Source: Luteimonas chenhongjianii (GTDB taxonomy: Bacteria > Pseudomonadota > Gammaproteobacteria > Xanthomonadales > Xanthomonadaceae). From it: DNA of 64,000 nt. The stretch is from contig NZ_CP023406.1 in the NCBI RefSeq assembly GCF_002327105.1, forward strand, positions 1,922,001 through 1,986,000. Reading direction: 5' to 3'. Positions 1-8,796 of this stretch are shown piece after piece (within the stretch, counting starts at the first letter, position 1; every line of letters starts with the position of its first letter). The position numbers and the translations under genes were made by a program. Under the pieces are notes generated by a model. That model was given only the letters and a program-made list of their open reading frames with translations. It was not told the DNA's origin and made no database searches.

Positions 1-1385
1 GCGGCGGCGCCGATGACCGTTTCCTCCAGCCGCAGCACCAGCAGTCTGGGCGTGAAGATGCCGACCAGGCCGTAGGCCAGCGCGATCGCGACGTTGATGC
101 AGATATTCATCCCGGCATAGGAGATGCGTGCCAGGTAGACGACGCCGAACACCGACAGCGCCACCAGCAACACCGTCAGGTACAGGTCGCCGCCGAGCAG
201 TGTGGCGAGCCCGATGCCCACGACGATGCCCGCCAGGGTGCCCATCGCCCGGTTCAGGGCACGGACCGTGACCGCGCCTGTGTTCTGCGTGTTCATGAAG
301 ACCAGGAAGGCCGCCAGCACCGCCCAGAACCAGCGATCGGAGGAGATCAGGCGGCCGCCGACCATGGCGATCGCGCAGGCCAGGGTGGCCTGGATGGCGA
401 TGCGCAACTGCGGGTCCTCGAGCCACTGGCCGCGCTCGGGCCAGGGCGTGGCGCCGGCCGCGGCACCACCGGCCGGGCCCGCCCCGTCGGGAAAGGTGGC
501 CGGCAAGGTGGCAACGGCCGTTGCGAGCCCGGTTTCCGCCTCCTGCATGGTCTGCAACTGCCGCGCGACGGCTGCGTGGGCATCGGGACGGCGCGAGGCT
601 TGGCTCGATGCGCAGTAGAGCGCGCTCTCCAATGCCAGTTGGAGATCCAGCAGCCGCAGCGTCACAGCGCGGGTTGCCTCGGCGCCGGGCCCCTCCAGTT
701 GCATGGGCAGGTAGTCCAGGCACATGCGGATATCGCTGCGCAGCCGACGGGCAAGCCCCAAGGCCTCCTTCCAGTGCAGGTCGCGCTGGTCCGCCTGGAG
801 CGTTCCGAGCATGTGTCGCAACTGCCGGGAGATGTCGGTGGTCGCGGTCACCACCCGTCGGAATGCGCGCGGCGGCCGGGTCGGCATCAGGTAGCTCTGG
901 ACCAGGTGCGCGACCAGCCCGGACACGCCCAGCACCAGCGCGATCTGCGGCAGCTGCGCTTCCGGCGCTTTCAGGAACGAGCCGACCACCGCGCACATGA
1001 AGGCGAACATGCCCACCGCCTGCCAGCGGGGACCCAGGCGGCGTGCGCAGGTGGCAAGGAAGACGGTCACCAGCAGCAATGCGTCGATGCGCAGCAGGGA
1101 CGCTCCCGCAGCCGCAATGCCGGCGATTGCAGCGAATCCGCCCAGAGCGGCGTAGAACCGTGTAAGGGCACGGTCTGCGCGCGTCCGGTCCCTGACCTGG
1201 ATGGCGCTCTGGATGGCCGTGATCATGCCGAGTACATAAGACGGGGCATGCAGGGGAATCCAGTGATCCAGCGCCCACAGAACCAGGCACACCATCGCCA
1301 GGGTCAGCATCACGCGCAGGCCCATGCGGAATCCCACCCCGCCGGGATCCAGCGACATCAAGTACAGCCTGAGCGTGGCGGTCAT
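1..1385 (-). CDS. FUSC family membrane protein / aromatic-compound exporter (3' end cut by window edge)
   Basis: About 461 residues are visible, read leftward from an ATG at 1383-1385, and the frame runs off the window. The N-terminal half has closely spaced hydrophobic helices, then a soluble segment of roughly 150 residues. A second membrane block follows, containing the motif RALNRAMGTLAGIVVG and, at the very edge, LRLEETVIGAA. The arrangement helices-soluble domain-helices with an Arg-x-x-E-T-x-x-G motif is that of the FUSC superfamily (YccS, AaeB and fusaric acid resistance proteins), which are thought to export aromatic acids across the inner membrane. Two further FUSC genes lie at 29412 and 32732. 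The substrate cannot be read from the sequence. Confidence 0.85.
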   Translation of the reverse strand, partial: MTATLRLYLMSLDPGGVGFRMGLRVMLTLAMVCLVLWALDHWIPLHAPSYVLGMITAIQSAIQVRDRTRADRALTRFYAALGGFAAIAGIAAAGASLLRIDALLLVTVFLATCARRLGPRWQAVGMFAFMCAVVGSFLKAPEAQLPQIALVLGVSGLVAHLVQSYLMPTRPPRAFRRVVTATTDISRQLRHMLGTLQADQRDLHWKEALGLARRLRSDIRMCLDYLPMQLEGPGAEATRAVTLRLLDLQLALESALYCASSQASRRPDAHAAVARQLQTMQEAETGLATAVATLPATFPDGAGPAGGAAAGATPWPERGQWLEDPQLRIAIQATLACAIAMVGGRLISSDRWFWAVLAAFLVFMNTQNTGAVTVRALNRAMGTLAGIVVGIGLATLLGGDLYLTVLLVALSVFGVVYLARISYAGMNICINVAIALAYGLVGIFTPRLLVLRLEETVIGAA

Positions 1386-1575
1386 CGGGTCGTCCTGCGG
1401 GCAAGGTCCGGAGGTGGGATGCGTGCATCGTGAGGGGATTGCGCCTGGTCCGTCGGCTCCCGACGTGGTCACGCAGCGCACGGGAAGTTGGCAGCACTGC
1501 GGGCCAGGGGACGGGCGTTGAACGGTGGAGTTGTCCCTGACGGCTGCCCACGTCGGCCCGCCGGGGACCCGGCGC

Positions 1576-3318
1576 TCAGCTGTCCGCGTCGGTCTCCTGG
1601 TCGGATGCTGCGGCCTCCGCTGAGACTGCGGCGGCTTCCCGCGCCATGGCCAGGCGCCTGGTCATGGCCACTTCGCTCAGGTCGAGCTCCGACACCAGCT
1701 TGCGCAGCGATTCGTCGTTGATGTGCTGCTTCTGGCGCTCGGCATACAGCGCGTCGCGTTCCACCCGCAGAGCCCGCAACCGCAGTTCCATCTCCACCAC
1801 GTAACGCTCGTGCCGCCGTCGCGTGACCTCGGGCGATTCGGCCTGCGCCTCGACGGTGTCCATGGCCTCGGGCAGCAGCATGTCGATCCGGCGCCGGTAC
1901 TCCTGGGTCAGCAGGCCGGCCGACTCCTGGTACTCGGCCAGCCAGTGCGGATCGGCCGACTGCACCTGGTCCTTGTCCAGCACCATGCTGGCGATCGCGG
2001 CCTTGAACGCGGCCACCCGCGCATTGCGTTCCTCGGTGACCACGCTCGGTACGCCCTGGTGCGGCAGCCGCCGGAGCAGCAGCGGCAGGCCGATGCTGCC
2101 GACCACCAGGGTGAAGAGGATGGTGCCGGTGGCCAGGAAGATCACCAGATTGCGGGCCGGAAACGGTTGGCCGTCATTGAGCATCAGCGGCAGCGACAGT
2201 GCGGCCGCCAGGGTCACCGCGCCGCGGATACCGGCCAGGGTCGACACCACGGTCAGCAGCCGCGACGGCCGCTCGGTCATCTTGCCCTCCAGGTGCGCAC
2301 GCAACAGGCTGCCCTGCACGCCGAGGGTGAGCCAGATCCAGCGCAGCAGCAACAGCGCGATCGAGATGCATGCCGCGTACACGATCGGCAGCCACCAGTG
2401 CGGGCCCGCCTCCTCCAGGGTCACGCCGATGACGGTCGGCAGCTGCAGGCCCAGCAGCAGGAAGATGGCGCCGTTGAAGGCTGCCTCGATGATGGTCCAG
2501 GTGCCCTGCGACTGCATGCGTTCGGCAACGAAGTTGCTGCGGTTGAGTTCGGTGAAATTGGTGGTGACGCCGGCCGCCACCGCGGCCAGGATCCCGGAGA
2601 CGCCGATGCGCTCACCGACGATGTAGGCCAGGAACGGCAGCAGCCACAGCAGCAGCACCATCTGCGTTGCGGCCAGGTCACCCAGGCGCCGCGTGACCCG
2701 GTCGCGGGCCACCGAAAACCCCCAGCCGAGCAGGGCGCCGATGCCCAGGCCACCGATCGCGATCCACATGAAGTCGCGGGCGACCTCGGTCCAGGAGAAC
2801 GCACCGGTCAGCGCCGCGGCGACCGCGAACTTCAGCGCCACCAGGCCCGACGCATCGTTGAGCATCGACTCGCCTTCGAGCACATGCAGGGTGTGCGACG
2901 GCATGCCGAGGTTGCGGGTGATCGCGCTGACCGCCACCGCATCGGTCGGCGACACCACCGCGGCCAGGGCGAAGGCCACCGACAGCGGGATGCTCGGGAT
3001 CAGCCAGTTCACGACATAGCCCAGACCGATCACCGTGAACAGCACCAGCCCCAGCGACAGCAGCAGGATCGGCTTGTACAGCGCGAAGAACTCGCGCTTG
3101 GGGATGCGGCGGCCGTCGGAGAACAGCAGCGGCGGGATGAACAGCAGCAGGAACAGCTCGGGATCGAAGGCGATGTGCAGGCCGCGCTGCGGCAGCGACA
3201 CCGCCGCGCCCAGCGCGATCTGGATCAGCGGCAGCGGGATGCCGCGCATGTAGCGCGCGACGATGCCGGTGATCGCGCCGAGCATCAGCACCACAAGCAC
3301 GGTCTCGACGGTATGCAT
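1576..3318 (-). CDS. Na+/H+ antiporter, CPA1 family
   Basis: This 580-residue inner-membrane protein has about 12 hydrophobic helices in the first 420 residues. A charged, helical cytoplasmic tail of about 150 residues follows. The signature SPTDAVAV (about 123-130) and ESMLNDASG (about 150-158, with the Asn-Asp ion-binding pair of CPA1 exchangers) identify a monovalent cation:proton antiporter of the bacterial NhaP/YjcE type, used for pH and sodium homeostasis. The ATG at 3316-3318 is preceded by GGAGG with six bases of spacing, which fixes the start. It stands alone between the FUSC gene and a pseudogene. Ion specificity (Na+, K+ or Li+) is not visible. Confidence 0.92.
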   Translation of the reverse strand: MHTVETVLVVLMLGAITGIVARYMRGIPLPLIQIALGAAVSLPQRGLHIAFDPELFLLLFIPPLLFSDGRRIPKREFFALYKPILLLSLGLVLFTVIGLGYVVNWLIPSIPLSVAFALAAVVSPTDAVAVSAITRNLGMPSHTLHVLEGESMLNDASGLVALKFAVAAALTGAFSWTEVARDFMWIAIGGLGIGALLGWGFSVARDRVTRRLGDLAATQMVLLLWLLPFLAYIVGERIGVSGILAAVAAGVTTNFTELNRSNFVAERMQSQGTWTIIEAAFNGAIFLLLGLQLPTVIGVTLEEAGPHWWLPIVYAACISIALLLLRWIWLTLGVQGSLLRAHLEGKMTERPSRLLTVVSTLAGIRGAVTLAAALSLPLMLNDGQPFPARNLVIFLATGTILFTLVVGSIGLPLLLRRLPHQGVPSVVTEERNARVAAFKAAIASMVLDKDQVQSADPHWLAEYQESAGLLTQEYRRRIDMLLPEAMDTVEAQAESPEVTRRRHERYVVEMELRLRALRVERDALYAERQKQHINDESLRKLVSELDLSEVAMTRRLAMAREAAAVSAEAAASDQETDADS

Positions 3319-3485
3319 ACGCGGCCTCCGAGCAGCGGGCGTGTCGATCTTGCGCCTCCTGCGGTGCGGGGTCGTGAACGCGGGAAACGACTCAGGATCG
3401 GCGGCAAGCCCGCCGCCACCACACGCGTCGTTCGGCGCGTCGCTCCTGCATCCGGGACGCCTCCATTTTCACTGAGGCCTAGCAA

Positions 3486-4266
3486 TTGCAGATCGCACCG
3501 ACTCTGCTTGCTGCAGCTATTGCGGTCGTCCTCGTCGCCTGTGATGGCAAGAGAGATGACAAGACTGTCGACCACTGCCCACCGGCTCGTCCGCTGCCAG
3601 CAGCACCGCGCCTGCCCAGTACCGTGCTCGCGGCTACCGCCGACAGCGGTTCCACGGCCGCTCAGGCCACGGCGGGTGACATCACCATCACGGCCGATGG
3701 CGCACTCCCAGGGTTCGATCACAAGGCGCTGGAGAAAGTGGCGGACATCGAGCGCCACGAGATCAGGGCGGCCCGGCATGCGCTCGACAGGAAAAACATG
3801 AAGCCCGAGGTGCGCAGTTACGCAGAGACCCTGCTGGCCGACAGCACCGCAACCTGGCCGAGACGGAGCGGTTGCTGGGCACCTCCAGCAAGGATGGTGG
3901 AAAAGACCACGCTTCCACGTCCCCAGCGTCCACGTCGACAACGGCGTCGACCATCAGCGGACGACGTCCACCACGACTGCCCGCAGCGCTGCCAGCAGCG
4001 CTGACAGCAAGGCCGACGATGACGAGCATCGGCGCACCCGTGACGGCTGGAAGCGGACTTCCGCAAACTCGACGTAATGACCGACGATCTGTATGCCGAG
4101 GCCTTGGGTGGATCACACCATCCACGGCGAGGAGGAAGCATTGAAGCGACGGGATCGCGATATTCCGAAGGGGACTGGCTCGGCAGTGAAGTCCAAGCTG
4201 AGCAGACCCGCACGATGATCGCCAATCATCGGGAAATGGCGCGTGCGCTGAAGGCCAAGCACGGCC
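3486..4266 (+). pseudogene. Decayed DUF4142 lipoprotein gene (paralogue of the gene at 30722)
   Basis: The first part, from a TTG at 3486, reads IAPTLLAAAIAVVLVACDGK and further on HEIRAARHALDRKNM and VRSYAETLLADS. It matches the intact lipoprotein at 30722-31525 almost residue for residue. At about 3845 homology moves to another frame (NLAETERLLGTSS). Near 4105 an extra T moves it again (AWVDHTIHGEEEALKRRDRD). Near 4190 it moves once more (EQTRTMIANHREMARALKAK). At least three frameshifts separate recognisable blocks, and no terminator codon matches the paralogue's end. The original ATG appears as TTG. I infer an old gene copy that is no longer expressed as a whole protein. A short N-terminal lipopeptide could still be made. 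Confidence 0.85.
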
Positions 4267-4445
4267 GATCCGGCAACCGGCGCCAACGTTTGTTTTGCAG
4301 GGGAATAGAGGTGGCCGCCGTGGCGCCCTGCCGCGGGGCCTGCAAGAACTCGGGCTCCCCGTGAACCCGATACATGACGCTGCCGACCCCAGGCCGCTGC
4401 CGCGGCCAGCTGGGTGACCGCGGACGCGCCCGCCGCCACGGCACG

Positions 4446-5801
4446 TTATCTGTCCGCCGCTGCCTGCAGGTAGCCGGCCAGCGCCTGGAAGGCGGGGATG
4501 GAGGTCGGGTCGATCAGCGTGTTCTGTGCCTTGGGGAACGAGGCGAACCGCACGATCACCACCTGCGCGTTGAAGTCGACGTAGATCGTCTGGCCGTGCA
4601 CGCCGCGCGCGGCGATCACGTCGTGCTCGCCCGGATAGACCCACCACAGGCTGGTATAGCTGCCGCCCACCAGCGCCGGATACGCGTTGCCGAACCTGGC
4701 CGGATCGCCGCCGCCGCGGATATGGCGCACCACCTCGGCCGGGAACAGGCGCCTGCCGTTGATCACGCCCTCCTGCAGCATCAGCAGGCCAAGGCGGCCC
4801 ATGTCGCGCAGGCCGGCGCTGAGCCCGCCTCCCGCATACGGCGTGCCGATCGCATCCACCGTCATGTAGGCGTCCTGCTCGGCGCCCATCGGCCGCCACA
4901 GCTGCTCCGAGGCCAGCTCGCTGACCGACTTGCCGGACACGCGCGAGACGATCCAGCCGACCATGTCGGCATCGACGGTCTTGTAGTGGAAGGCTGCCCC
5001 ATTCGCGCCTTCCGGCTGCACCTGCGCGAGGTACTCGAAATAGCCGTTGGGACCGGCGTAGTCCTCTCCCTTCGGCAGCGGGCTGGCCGCCGCGGCGTAC
5101 TGCCAGATGTCCGCGTCCGGATCGGCGTAGTCCTCGGAGTAGCGCACGCCGGTGGTCATGTCCATCACCTGGCGAACGGTCGCGTCCGCGTAGGCGCTGC
5201 GCGCCACTTCCGGCACGATGTCCACCACCTTCGCGTTCTCGTCGAGCCTGCCTTCGGCCACCAGGATCTGCGCCAGCAGGCCGGTCAGGGACTTGGTCAT
5301 GGACATCGCGGCGTGCTTGCCGTCGTCGCCCAGGCAGCCGAAGTAGCGCTCGTAGACCACGCGGTCACGATGGAATACCAGGATGCCGTCGGTGTAGTTC
5401 GCCGCCAGCGATTGTTCCCACGTCATCGGCGGACGACCGTCGAGCGGGGTGAAGCTCAGCGCGTCAATCTCGCGCCCCAGCCGCTCCAGCTCCCGGTCGC
5501 CCACGTAGCGCAGTGGCACCGGGTCGCCGAGCCCGCGGCTGATCCCGATGGTCGGCAGCAGCTGGCGGATGTGGCACACCGACCAGCGCAGCCTGGGAAA
5601 ACTGAAGTACACCGAGTCGGGCTGGGTGATGCGCTTGTCCGGCGGCGGCGGGAAGCCCTGCATCCAGCCCATCACGCGAGGATCGGACTGCGCGGCGGTG
5701 AGCGGCGCCGGTTCCGGCGGGGCGGGCTCCTGCGCCGCCACGCCCGTCGCGGCGGCGATGCCGACCAACAGGACCCACGTTCTAGTAATTGACGACGACA
5801 T
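4446..5801 (-). CDS. Periplasmic serine hydrolase, beta-lactamase-like fold (class C / 6-aminohexanoate-dimer hydrolase type)
   Basis: The 451-residue protein opens with a Sec signal peptide ending near VAAQ (residue 24). It contains the active-site tetrad Ser167-Met-Thr-Lys170 in MSMTKSLTGLL, then a Tyr-Ser-Glu at about 221-223 in the position of the class C YxN motif, and a late GVHGQTIYVDF block close to the C terminus. This is the serine beta-lactamase/esterase fold seen in NylB-type amidases and penicillin-binding esterases, so an amide or ester substrate in the periplasm is likely. Its ATG lies 20 bp inside the porin gene upstream and has GGAG about nine bases ahead, so the two are translated from one message. 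A decayed second copy lies at 7345-8005. Confidence 0.85.
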   Translation of the reverse strand: MSSSITRTWVLLVGIAAATGVAAQEPAPPEPAPLTAAQSDPRVMGWMQGFPPPPDKRITQPDSVYFSFPRLRWSVCHIRQLLPTIGISRGLGDPVPLRYVGDRELERLGREIDALSFTPLDGRPPMTWEQSLAANYTDGILVFHRDRVVYERYFGCLGDDGKHAAMSMTKSLTGLLAQILVAEGRLDENAKVVDIVPEVARSAYADATVRQVMDMTTGVRYSEDYADPDADIWQYAAAASPLPKGEDYAGPNGYFEYLAQVQPEGANGAAFHYKTVDADMVGWIVSRVSGKSVSELASEQLWRPMGAEQDAYMTVDAIGTPYAGGGLSAGLRDMGRLGLLMLQEGVINGRRLFPAEVVRHIRGGGDPARFGNAYPALVGGSYTSLWWVYPGEHDVIAARGVHGQTIYVDFNAQVVIVRFASFPKAQNTLIDPTSIPAFQALAGYLQAAADR

Positions 5802-7227
5802 TGACGAATGCTCCGAGCCAGACGGGCGTGCTGCCCGGGGCCACGCGCCTGATCCCGCTGCCGGGGAACGATGCGCTCAGGCCGGTGGTGAGGAACGTCA
5901 CCGGGTTGATGACGCGGCTGTACTGCACGAACACGTCGTCCGCCAGGTGCGGGCGCACCACGCCGGAGATCAGGTTGGCGGCGCTGCCGGAACCGACCAC
6001 GCGCGTGGCCTGGCCGAACTGCAGCGGGCTGCCAAGCTGGTTGGCCTCCAGCCGCGCGATGCGCAGGCTGAACGTGTCGCGCTGGGTCGGGCTGATCCCG
6101 ACCGCCAGCTCGGTGCTGCGCACGTTGGAGTTGATGAACACCATCGAGGACTTCGAACCGGACGACCAGGTGCTGGGGTCGCCGTCGTAATAGAGCGGAT
6201 CGAACCGCTCCAGCGCCCGCGTCCGCGGGTCGTCGCCGGAAAAGGTCTTGTAGGTCAGCGACACCCACGGGGTCCAGCGCTTATCCATGAACACATAGCC
6301 GACCTGGGCGCGACCGCCCCATGCGCGCAGGTCGACCCTGCGGTTGCGCTCGATGGCGATGTCGGCCGCGCCGAACCAGTTGCGCAGCGGGCCCTCACGC
6401 AGGGTGGCGCGCAGGTACAGGTTGAGCGCGCGGGTCCCGTGCCGCCCCTCCGGGAGGATGGTCGGCGGGCCGAGGCCGTCCGGAGCGGCCTGCACGTAGG
6501 GCGAGCGCGACTCCAGCACGTGGACGAAGGTGGCACCGGCGTAGTTGCCATCGCCGCTGTCCCAGCGCAGGTCCAGGCCCGCGAGCCGGTTGTGGCCGTC
6601 GTTGGACGGCAGCTCGTTGGGCGCGAGGCGGAACGCCGTCAGCTCACTGTCGCCGAGCCGCGCGCGCGCGATGGCCGCATGCCGCCAGGCCTTGCGCGGG
6701 CCGAACTTGAGCGCACCGCGTTCGAAGCCGCTGGAGCCGCCATTGGAGATCAGCATGCCGCTGCCAAGCTCCAGCGCGCGGCCGCCGAGGGAGATGTCCC
6801 AGCGCGGGAGATCGCCCGCCTCGCGCAGGCCGAGGTAGGCATCGTCGAGGGTGGTCGCGCCGGTGTTGGTGGCGTCGAACGCATCGGTGCCACGGGTGAA
6901 TGAGGCCACCGCCGACAGCTTGCCGTACACGTCGAGGTTGCCGGTGCGGTGGGTGAAGCTCACCCCGGGCGTGGCATAGCCTTCCAGCCAGGTCGTATCC
7001 GGATCGAAGCCGGCCTGGGGGTTGGTGGTGTTGGAGAGGTTCCAGAACAGGTTGCGTTCGGACACCAGGTTCAGGCCGAACTGCGCATGCCAGCGCACCG
7101 TGGTGGCGTCGGAGGTCCAGAGGGTCGTGCGATCCTGCGCCTGCGCGCCGCTGGCGCAGGCGACGCCGGCGCAGACCAGCGCGCCTGTGCGCAGCGCTAC
7201 CCGGAGGTATCGGCCCAGCCTGCCCAT
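5782..7227 (-). CDS. Alginate-export-like outer-membrane porin
   Basis: The protein is 481 residues with a signal peptide (MGRLGRYLRVALRTG to about ASGAQAQD). Its body is rich in alternating aromatic/polar strands and glycine turns. It carries the conserved early block WxAQFGLNLVSERN, and internal motifs such as RALELGSGMLISNGG and LDLRWDSGDGNYAG. It ends in FVNVVVNY, a C-terminal aromatic typical of BAM substrates. This is the pattern of the AlgE/alginate-export family of 18-strand porins, though alginate need not be its substrate. The frame stays open upstream of 7227 only because it runs into a decayed hydrolase gene. The ATG with signal peptide is the sensible start. Its last 20 bp overlap the downstream serine hydrolase gene. 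Confidence 0.8.
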   Translation of the reverse strand: MGRLGRYLRVALRTGALVCAGVACASGAQAQDRTTLWTSDATTVRWHAQFGLNLVSERNLFWNLSNTTNPQAGFDPDTTWLEGYATPGVSFTHRTGNLDVYGKLSAVASFTRGTDAFDATNTGATTLDDAYLGLREAGDLPRWDISLGGRALELGSGMLISNGGSSGFERGALKFGPRKAWRHAAIARARLGDSELTAFRLAPNELPSNDGHNRLAGLDLRWDSGDGNYAGATFVHVLESRSPYVQAAPDGLGPPTILPEGRHGTRALNLYLRATLREGPLRNWFGAADIAIERNRRVDLRAWGGRAQVGYVFMDKRWTPWVSLTYKTFSGDDPRTRALERFDPLYYDGDPSTWSSGSKSSMVFINSNVRSTELAVGISPTQRDTFSLRIARLEANQLGSPLQFGQATRVVGSGSAANLISGVVRPHLADDVFVQYSRVINPVTFLTTGLSASFPGSGIRRVAPGSTPVWLGAFVNVVVNY

Positions 7228-7344
7228 GCCCGGTGGTCCGTTGGCACCGCCGAATAGGCGGTAGCGGGCAGCGTACGCTTGGGGCGTACGGCGGTCGTGA
7301 AGCCTCCTGCCTGAGCGTTCCACCCGGGGCGCAGGCGCGTTCAC

Positions 7345-8005
7345 GTGGCCCAGCGGCGTCGGTTGCCGCCTTCGGGAACGTGGCAGGCGCGCGGGCACCA
7401 CGCACGCGGTGAAGTCCAGGTAGATCGTCTGGCCATGCACCCCGCGCGCGGGGATGTCCTCGTGCCCGCCCGGATACACCCACCACAGGCTGGTGTAGCT
7501 GCCGCCGATCATCGTCGGGTAGGCGGTGCCGAACTGGCCCTGTCGCCGTCGCCGCGGATATGGCGCACCACCTTCGGCGGAAACAGCTGGCGGCCGTTGC
7601 TCCTGCCCTCGGTGAGCATCAGCAGGCCCAGCCGTCCAAGGTCGCGCAGTCCGGCGCTGAGGCCATCGCCAGGCGTAGGGCGTGCCGATGGCGTCCACCA
7701 GCATGTAGCCCGCCTGCTCGGTGCCCATCGGCCGCCGCAGCCGTTCCGAGGGCAGCTTCGCGACCGACATGCCCGAGGCGAGCGACCGCCCAGCCGGCCA
7801 TGTCGGCGTTGACCGTGCGGTAGTGGAAGGCCTCACCGTGGTGGCCCTCCGGCCGCACCTGGGGGCGGTACTCGAAGTAGCGGTCGGACCGGTGGAGCCG
7901 GCGGGCTTCGGCAGTGCTGGCGGCCGCCGAATATTTCCAGACACCGGGATCGATGTAGTCCTCGGAGTAGTGCAGGCCGGAGAAGCCCGGTCGGTTCACT
8001 TCCCC
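7345..8005 (-). pseudogene. C-terminal remnant of a second serine hydrolase (paralogue of 4446-5801)
   Basis: Reading leftward, the fragments SGLHYSEDYIDPG, EAFHYRTVNADMAGW, ERLRRPMGTEQAGYMLVDA, IGTPYA, IGGSYTSLWWVYPGGHED and ARGVHGQTIYLDF follow in the same order as residues about 217-410 of the intact hydrolase. They fall in different reading frames, so at least three indels have occurred. The N-terminal half with the Ser-x-x-Lys nucleophile is absent: upstream of about 8005 there is no matching sequence. The copy sits directly upstream of the porin whose other side carries the intact hydrolase. This suggests a tandem duplication followed by loss. No function is expected. Confidence 0.85.
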
Positions 8006-8175
8006 GAAGCGGTTGTATGTAACTGACGAGTAGGTCGGGTTGCCCGCTCGGTCTGGCTCACCCCCGCCGGTGCTTAGACCGGCGAAGGTCGGAGGCGATG
8101 GCACGCCAGGGGCGCACCTCCGTTGCTGCTGCGTGAGCCGATCATCGGCACCGCCGGGGCGAGCAGGGGCCACGC

Positions 8176-8709
8176 TCAGCGCGGAATCAGTACCTGGTCG
8201 ATGACGTGGATCACGCCATTGCTGGCCATCACGTCGGGCGTGACGACGTTGGCCTCGTCGACGGTCACTTTGCCGTCCTGGGCGTCGATGTCGACGCTGG
8301 CGCCATTGACGGTGGTCGCGGAATCCATGGTGACCACCTCCGCCGCCGGCACCTGCCCCGGTACGACGTGGTAAGTCAGCAGCGCGACAAGCTGCTCCTT
8401 GTTTTCGGGCTTGAGCAGATTGGCGACGGTGCCCGGCGGCAATGCGGCGAAGGCGGCGTCGGTGGGCGCAAACACGGTGAACGGGCCCGGCCCCTTGAGG
8501 GTATCGACCAGATCGGCGGCGGTGAGGGCGGCGGCCAGGGTCTTGAACTGGCCCGCGGCGATGGCGGTGTCCACGATATCGGCAGACGCGCGCTTCGCTG
8601 GCGCGGCGGTGCCCGACGACGGCGGAGACGCGAAGGCGAGCGGGGCGGCCAGGCCGAGCGCGAGGGCGATCGTCAGCGAGCGGAGGGTGGAGGCGGTGGG
8701 GTGATTCAT
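8176..8709 (-). CDS. Secreted fasciclin (FAS1) domain protein
   Basis: This is a 177-residue protein. A signal peptide ([20 protein letters not shown]) is followed by one complete FAS1 domain: [19 protein letters not shown], the H1 box [15 protein letters not shown], the Tyr-His pair in [10 protein letters not shown], and the closing [18 protein letters not shown]1 domains mediate adhesion or binding at the cell surface or in the periplasm; the ligand is unknown. The ATG at 8707-8709 has AAGGGAG about eight bases upstream; an in-frame codon 27 bp earlier is a poorer choice. The gene is divergent from the LitR/CarH-like regulator. A TGTAC direct-repeat site (8780-8796) and a TTGGAC element (8766-8771) lie in its promoter region. 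Confidence 0.9.
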   Translation of the reverse strand: MNHPTASTLRSLTIALALGLAAPLAFASPPSSGTAAPAKRASADIVDTAIAAGQFKTLAAALTAADLVDTLKGPGPFTVFAPTDAAFAALPPGTVANLLKPENKEQLVALLTYHVVPGQVPAAEVVTMDSATTVNGASVDIDAQDGKVTVDEANVVTPDVMASNGVIHVIDQVLIPR

Positions 8710-8779
8710 CGGGAAACTCCCTTGTGGATGTCCCACCAGCTTCCATTTGCCGCGGTTAATCGGATGTCCAATACAATGG

Positions 8780-8796
8780 TGTACGGACCATGTACA
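8780..8796 (-). promoter_or_regulatory. Candidate LitR/CarH-type operator between the FAS1 gene and the regulator gene
   Basis: The top strand is TGTACGGACCATGTACA. Read toward the FAS1 gene it gives two TACA half-sites 11 bp apart (TGTACA then CGTACA), followed by a weaker TGTATT about 10-11 bp further. Eleven-bp direct repeats carrying TACA are the type of operator bound by B12-dependent MerR regulators such as CarH. A TTGGAC element (8766-8771) begins eight bases beyond the second half-site. It would be a -35 for the FAS1 gene, with the start codon about 57 bp further. The regulator's own ATG (8790) is inside the site, and a TACAAT at 8772-8777 could be its -10, which suggests autoregulation. 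The same motif recurs at 10616-10632. Confidence 0.6.

Noticed and set aside
1723..3801. A 692-codon open frame on the strand opposite the antiporter
   Set aside because: It consists of Gln/Arg/His-rich low-complexity translation, a shadow of the antiporter gene on the other strand.
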